This document shows positions 58,801 to 64,000 of a stretch of DNA of 64,000 bases, piece after piece. This stretch comes from Sarcocystis neurona (taxonomy: Eukaryota > Apicomplexa > Conoidasida > Eucoccidiorida > Sarcocystidae), in NCBI GenBank assembly GCA_000727475.1, contig KL647291.1, positions 2,643,175-2,707,174 of the forward strand, written 5' to 3'. The notes beneath the pieces were generated by a model. That model saw only the letters and a list, made by a program, of their open reading frames with translations, was not told where the DNA came from and searched no databases. A program made the translations under genes and the position numbers. Numbering within the stretch: the first letter of the stretch is position 1; the number at the start of each line of letters is the position of its first letter.

Positions 58801-61800
58801 GTATATATATATATGTATTGTAGCGTCAAGCGTATGCATTGGTGAAGGTATAGTTACCCAGAATATAGAAACGCCCGAGGGGGCAGAGGGGTTCCTGCTG
58901 CTGCAGTTATTGTCGGCGCCGCTGCTGGTTCCTGATGAGGACAGCGGTGTGCGGCTGCTGCTGCTGTTTCTCGTCAGGCTGCCGCTACTGCTCCCTCCGC
59001 AGCAGCTCTTTGAAGAGAGTCAGTCCGGCTGCAACTGCAAACGCTGCTGCTGCGGCCCTACTTCACCCGCTGCTGCTGCTGATCGTCGCGCTCCGCTGCC
59101 GCTGCTTCGGTTTCTGCTGCTCGTACTCCGCTGCCGGTGCTCCTGCTGCTGCTATTGCTTTTTTTCTCGCTGTTGTGCGTCCGTCCCGCGACGAAGCTGC
59201 GCTGCTGCTGTTTTGCGGGAAGCCGCTTCGAACATCGCCGCGTGAAGCTGCTGCCGTTGCTGCGTTCCTGCTGATGCTCCTGCCACCTTACTGCTGCCGC
59301 TGCTGCCCTGCTGCTGCTGCTTCAGGTGCCACCGGCTCCTTCGCTGTCGCATCTGTTACGCCTTTTCCACTTCTCCAGAGGTACTCGCTTGCTGCCGCGA
59401 GGCCCTTTCCCTTCGGCAGCAGCAGCAGCAGCTTCTGCAGCAGGAGGCGCAAGAGCCGCGGCAGCAGGGGGAGGAGCCGCAGATACAGGGGCACCAGCAG
59501 CAGCATTGCAGGAAAGAGCAGCTGACGAGCGGCAGCAGAGAAGTGCCGTAGCAGGAAGAGGAGGAGGAGCAGTAGAAGAAACAGCAGAGAAGCTGCTGGT
59601 GACTTCGAGTGAGGCGACAGCAGCAGGACTAGAAAAAAGCCAAACTCCCCCGTCCTCTTCTCTCTTTCCTTCTGTCTCTGTTGCTGTCTCCTCGTCTCCA
59701 TCTCCAACTCGTGCTGGTCCACCAGGCAGTCAGCAGCGGCAATTCTCTGCTATATTGAGAGACAGCAGCAGCAATGAGCGCACCAGGACCACTCTTGCGA
59801 CCGTCAAAAGGTGAGAAGCGACAGAAGAAGTGCAGCAGCAGCAGCGTCGTGCAGGCAGCTGCAGCCGCGTGAATTAGGTAGCTGCAGCAGCAGCAGGTAG
59901 CGGTGAGAAGCTACAGCAGCAGCAGGTCGAGGAGAGAAGCCACAGCAGCAACAGGAGGCAGACGAAAGAACTGCAGCAGCAGCAGGCAGAGAAGAGAAGG
60001 TACAGCAGCAGCAGCAGGAGGCAGACGAAAGACCTGCAGCGGCAGCGGCAGGTAGAAGAGAGAAGCGACAGCAGCTGCAGCTGGCAGAGGAGAGAAGCTG
60101 CTGCAGCAGCAATCACAGCACGTAGTAAAACAGCAGGCGGGGCGCGGTGCACCTGGTTGTAAGAAGCAGCTGCCGCAGCACAACCCACACGTCAATAAGG
60201 CCGTTCGTGAATAGCTGCAGCAATAGCCACGTCTAAGCAGCAGCGGCAGCAGCGTCTTTAGACAGCAGCAGCAACGCACAGCAGCAGCAGCAACACTGCC
60301 ACACCCAGGTGATAACAGCGGCAAGAGGCAATAGCAGCAGAACTGCTAAGAGCAGCAAAATCAACAGCGACAGCGGTCGAAGCAACTGCAGCAGGAGACC
60401 AAGCAGCAGCAGTACACGCACCAACGGCAGCGCAAGCACCAGCAGCAGCCCAGTAGCAGCAGCAACCCAAGCAACATCAGGCGCAGTACAAGCAGCAGCA
60501 ACAGCACTCGCAGCAGCGGCAGCAGTAGCAGCAGCGGCAGCAGTAGCAGCAGCGGCAGCAGTAGCAGCAGCGGCAGCAGTAGCAGCAGCGGCAGCACTCG
60601 CAGCAGCGGCAGCACTCGCAGCAGCGGCAGCACTAGCAGCAGCAGCAGCGGCAGTAGGACTCGCAGCCGCAGGAGAACCAGGAGAGGCTCGAAGAGCAGC
60701 TCTTAATTCTCTGACACGGCTTGCTGTGGAGGGGCGTCTCCTCATCGCTGCGCATAGAAACTGCGCGCGACGTGCGACGAGTGCAACACCGCAGATCTAT
60801 GTGCGAGCGCATGCACGGGCACTGTTCTACTACCATGCCGTCCCCAACTGGAACAGGAAGTTAAATCCAATTTTTTTCGTATCAAAGAAAAACGACGTGT
60901 TCACTGATACACCGTCTATTCGTCTGGTTCTCCTACATCTATATACACACATGTGTGCACGAAGGTCTATATATATATATATCTGTGGGCATGAGTAGGA
61001 AGGCCGATGACTGCTGTTGCAACGATTGCGGCTGCTGCTGTCGCAACGAAGTGTGCGGCTGCTATGACTGCTGCCGCTGTTGGCTGCTGCAGCGGCTGCA
61101 ACTGCTGCTGCTGCTGTGACTGCTGCTGCGACTGCTGCGATTGCTGCTCTTGCTCCTGCTGTAACTGGTGCTGCTCCTGTGACTGCTGCTGCGATTGCTG
61201 CGCTCGGTGCTGCTGAGACAGCTGCAGCTGCAGCTGCTGTGACTGCTGCTTTTGCTGCTGCCGCGCCGGTTACTGCTGATGCTGCTGATGCCACTGGCGT
61301 CGCATCTGCCAGAGCTCTTGAAGCCGACGAGGCATCCCTGTGTCTTGCCTTCCGGGCGGCTGCATGTGGAAGTGTTGCTTCTACTGGTGCTCGTCGTTTT
61401 TTTCTCTCCTGTACTTTCAGAGAGCCGGGGGATGCGGACCGGGATTCGACGGCGAGCAGCAGCAGCAGCAGAAAAGCGGCAGCAGCAGCAGGAGGTAAGA
61501 CGCAGGAGGAGAAAGAGAAGCGGCTGCAGGAGCAGCAGCAGGCAGTACTGCTGCAGCAGCGACAGGAACGAGAGAGAAAATTTCTTCTTCAGCAGCAGCA
61601 GCAAGTGACGCTGAAGCTGCAGACGGAGAAGGAAGGAGAAACGTGTCTGGTGGAAGTGCAAGAGCGAGAACAGCAGCGGCAGCAGCAGCAGCGGTGGCGC
61701 CTGGAGAAGCAGCTGCTGCAGACCGACACAGAACTGCGGAATCTGTACACATTCCTTGTTGGCGATCCATACGAAGAAGAGGAAGACGAAAATGAAGAGA

Positions 61801-62590
61801 GTCTTCCTGTTGCTGTTTCCTCTTCTTTTTCGAACCCCTGCACCAGTGCTGCCTCTGCTGCTTCCTCCGCCGGTGCTGGCGGCAGTGCTGGAGACACCGC
61901 TGCTGCTGCTGCTGCCGCAAGAAGAGAAGGAGGAGGGAAAACGGCGATGAGGGAACGAAGCAGCAGCAACGCGCTTGAAGACGAAGAAGGAAGGAAAAGC
62001 CGTGCAGCAATTGCTGCTCGAAACAGACCCGGACGAATCTTGAGCAAAAATGAGTTCTGGAAGCTGCATGCGGCTGAGTTACTGGCCCACACAACCCAAG
62101 CCATACGTAAGAAAATTGCGTGCGTATAGAGACCTGCATGGGTGAGTTGATATACATGTCCTCTCGCTTTATATTTCTTTCTGCTTCTCTCTGTTTCTCT
62201 CCGTCGACTTTTCTCGCCGTCTCTGTCCTTCTCTCGCTGTCTCTCGATATCTCTCTATCTGCTACTTAACTACATGTATCCGCTGTCCATATACAGGGGT
62301 CCACCACATACATATACATGCATATATATATATATATATACATACACACAATAACCACCTCGACCGACTATATATATATATATATATGCGTTAAAGCCAT
62401 GTGGGTCAACTCTCTTTCTCTCTTTATGTATATATATATATAAACCACCCGGGTCCACTATATATATAAATCTGTGTATGTATTTTTTATAGCCATGTGG
62501 GTCGACTCTCTCGAACTGTTGATATGTATATATATATACATATATACATATATATATATATATACTTATATATACACGTATATATATAAG

Positions 62591-62626
<36 letters not shown>

Positions 62627-64000
62627 TATCAACAGTTCGTACCAACAGGTAATATCCATACACAACAGCAAAACAGCTACATATATATATATATATATAT
62701 ATGTATACATAAAGAAAGGGAGAGAGTCGATCCACATGGCCACTAATATATATATATATATAGAGAGAGAGAGAGTCGACCCGCGTGGTTATAACCACCT
62801 GGGTCGACTATATATGTGTATACACTTTACAACCATGTGGGTCGACTCTCTGTCTCTCTCCTTATGTATGTATATATATATATATATGTGTTAACCAGGT
62901 GGGTGGAACATAGACATATATATATGTATATGAGAATCAGGTTGTTCGCATGTGTATACGGATGTATCATGAGCAGGTGTTTAAGTTGTACGTATGTGTG
63001 TGTAATTTTGGGATTGAAGGGAGGCGGCTGAATTTTGTGGAGGAGGCGATATCTCTGCGCCTCCTCCTTCCCGTCAAATAAGAAGCGCTGCTGTTCTTCT
63101 GCCCCCACCTGCTGCACGTATATATGTGAAGTTCGGCGTCCCTTCATCTCATTTGTCTCTCCTTCTGCCTCTCGCAGTGCGACACACAACTGCACCTGAA
63201 CGTACACACATATTTATTAATATATACATATATATATACATATATATATAAATATACATATATATATAGTATGCGTAGGTGGGTGGGACAAATTTCATTT
63301 TGCGCGGAGACAGACCGAAAAGCGCTCACGCATCTGTGGGGAGGCATGAAGAGAGAGTGAGGTATCCTCAAATACATATATATATACATATATATATATA
63401 TGTATAGATAGATATCCATGTATATATGTTGGCGGACGTATCTGTCCTGTGTACATATATACATATATATATCCATATATATGCGTTGGCGGAGGTATAT
63501 ATAGACACATGTATATCTATATATATATATATGCATATATATGTTGGCGGCCTTATCTCTCTACCTACCCACCTGTACATATATATATATACATATATAT
63601 CCATATATGTGTGTTGGCGGAAATACCTATTTATCTAATTATCTATGCATATATATCATTAGGTATCCGTATACATACATATATATATATATATGTTAGG
63701 AGGAAGAGAGATCCATATATATATATATATATGTGGAAATGGGCAGAGCGAGATCCTAGTATATACACGTGTCTCTCTCTCTATATGTGTCTATATATAT
63801 ATATGCCTGAATTTTGTCTGTCTGCAGCGGAAGCAGCAGGTGCTTCTTTTCTGGCGAGGCTGCCGACATCGCTGCAGGAGACGATCGGCAGCAGCTGCAG
63901 CGGCACTGCAGCAGCAGCAGCATCAGGCGAAGGAGAAAATGTCCTGAAGACAATTTTGAGAGAGGATCCTCGAGTACGTGATGCCTATCAACAGTTCGTA
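54481..64000 (+). CDS. TFB1: TFIIH subunit p62/TFB1-like gene, 3' truncated by window
   Basis: p62 is the scaffold subunit of the TFIIH core, used in transcription initiation and nucleotide excision repair. The ATG at 54481 starts [18 protein letters not shown], then [20 protein letters not shown], resembling the first strands of the p62 PH domain. A likely second exon (58091-58270) has [20 protein letters not shown], matching the last strand and helix. A firm exon at 61421-62106 ends with [11 protein letters not shown], a Glu-rich insert and [20 protein letters not shown], the first BSD domain. A final exon from 63828 reads [13 protein letters not shown] and [16 protein letters not shown], matching the start of the second BSD repeat, and continues past 64000. 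The 61421-62106 to 63828 join is phase-consistent. Exon 1's 3' end and at least one exon between 58270 and 61421 are unresolved. Confidence 0.7.
54955..55750. repeat. cluster of GGTGTNNGTACACC palindromes in p62 intron 1
   Basis: Copies: 54955-54972 (CCGGTGTATGTACACCCC), 55088-55107 (CCGGGTGTAAGTACACCCGG), 55142-55159 (GGGGTGTACGTACACCCC, a perfect 18 bp palindrome), 55677-55689 and 55740-55750 (half-degenerate). Further partial copies lie near 56232 and 56591. Confidence 0.8.
55180..55285 (-). repeat. right arm of ~105 bp inverted repeat
   Basis: This is the reverse-complement partner of 54318-54421, centred on CGTTTTGCAAAACGTG. It lies in p62 intron 1, downstream of exon 1. The central TTTTGCAAAA is itself palindromic. 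Confidence 0.85.
56260..57440. repeat. (TA)n/(CA)n field with diverged ~115-185 bp tandem units
   Basis: A block GTGAATACTATNTATNTNTCAGTA...GACACTGTAGAGGCTGAGAATA recurs near 56265, 56441, 56630 and 56745 with increasing divergence. From 57060 on, a shorter unit GTGAATNCANANGTTCATGTA...(TA)n repeats several times. It lies within p62 intron 1. No coding signal is visible. Confidence 0.75.
57756..57935. repeat. ~66 bp tandem repeat, two to three units
   Basis: GACTGAGAGAAATCTACCAG near 57785 and GACTGAAAGAAATCTGCCGG near 57851 are each followed by CACGT...CCA and a (TA)n run. A third, weaker copy lies near 57912. The field ends about 150 bp before the 58091 exon. Confidence 0.85.
58600..58830. 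repeat. (TA)n/(CATA)n microsatellite in the p62 gene
   Basis: Two dinucleotide fields (58608-58670 and 58745-58822) flank a short GC-rich stretch. They are intronic in the current model. Confidence 0.75.
58890..60670. repeat. large CTG-then-CAG trinucleotide block in the p62 gene
   Basis: From 58890 to about 59330 the plus strand is CTG-rich. From about 59410 to 60660 it is CAG-rich, ending in GCAGCGGCAGCAGTAGCAGC-type units. It may contain the unresolved exon(s) encoding the Ala/Gln-rich linker between the PH and BSD domains, but every frame on both strands is open over long stretches, so boundaries cannot be chosen by reading alone. Confidence 0.7.
60990..61400. repeat. CTG-rich tract upstream of the p62 BSD exon
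   Basis: GCTGCTGCTGTGACTGCTGC-like plus-strand sequence leads directly into TTTTTCTCTCCTGTACTTTCAG at the 61421 acceptor. It is in sense orientation and matches the pattern seen upstream of acceptors in the minus-strand genes. Confidence 0.75.
62300..62940. repeat. (TA)n field with repeated ACCANNTGGGTCGACTCTCT element and a long hairpin
   Basis: A short element of the form CCATGTGGGTCGACTCTCT or its reverse complement recurs at least six times (for example 62397, 62494, 62727, 62775, 62833), always next to a (TA)n run. 62512-62639 is an inverted repeat: CGAACTGTTGATATG, a TA-rich centre, then CATATCAACAGTTCG. The field lies in the last p62 intron in the window. Confidence 0.85.
63205..63820. 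repeat. (TA)n field with ~65 bp repeats carrying GTTGGCGG
   Basis: GTTGGCGG occurs at about 63428, 63484, 63543 and 63612, each followed by a CCT/ATCT-rich stretch and a (TA)n run, with a diverged GTTAGGAGG copy near 63694. It ends just before the acceptor at 63827. Confidence 0.85.

Overview
This window looks like nuclear DNA of an eimeriid coccidian (Apicomplexa), most probably an Eimeria species. Three observations support this. The recognisable proteins are apicomplexan in type: an ASP3 / plasmepsin IX-X class aspartyl protease and an apicomplexan-style cytochrome c1. Genes are split into short exons separated by 0.5-5 kb introns. Coding and intronic DNA is full of CAG/CTG-type trinucleotide tracts, which encode homopolymeric Ala, Gln and Ser runs as described for Eimeria, and intergenic DNA is saturated with (TA)n, (CA)n and imperfect tandem repeats. 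The species call is an inference; no rRNA or organelle marker is present.

Layout, left to right. 410-1395 (-): phase-consistent C-terminal exons of an unidentified gene. 3729-6891 (-): vacuolar ATPase subunit G, three exons. 6892-13323: intergenic, no recognised gene. 13324-24716 (-): ASP3-type aspartyl protease, eight exons, about 980 residues. 24717-28549: intergenic. 28550-39851 (-): mitochondrial cytochrome c1, six exons, 399 residues, with a 5 kb first intron. 39852-45622: repeat-rich intergenic DNA. 45623-51172 (-): a phosphatidylglycerophosphate synthase (PGS1, phospholipase D superfamily) swollen to about 1,690 residues by low-complexity insertions. 51173-54480: a divergent intergenic region. 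54481-64000 (+): a TFIIH p62/TFB1-like gene (PH-type N-terminus, then a BSD domain) that runs off the right edge.

The genes do not form one pathway, and no operon logic is expected in this lineage. Cytochrome c1 (complex III) and PGS1 (cardiolipin precursor synthesis) both act at the mitochondrial inner membrane. The V-ATPase subunit and ASP3 act in the acidic endosomal/secretory system. The p62 gene belongs to basal transcription and DNA repair.

Most exon models were assembled by hand from splice-site consensus, reading-phase continuity and protein-family similarity. The full exon chains of ASP3, cytochrome c1 and V-ATPase G close in frame, which is strong internal support. The most interesting non-genic signals are: (i) CTG-biased tracts on the sense strand just upstream of many 3' splice sites, with orientation that follows the gene; (ii) a ~105 bp inverted repeat bracketing the first p62 exon; (iii) recurrent GGTGT-n-ACACC palindromes.
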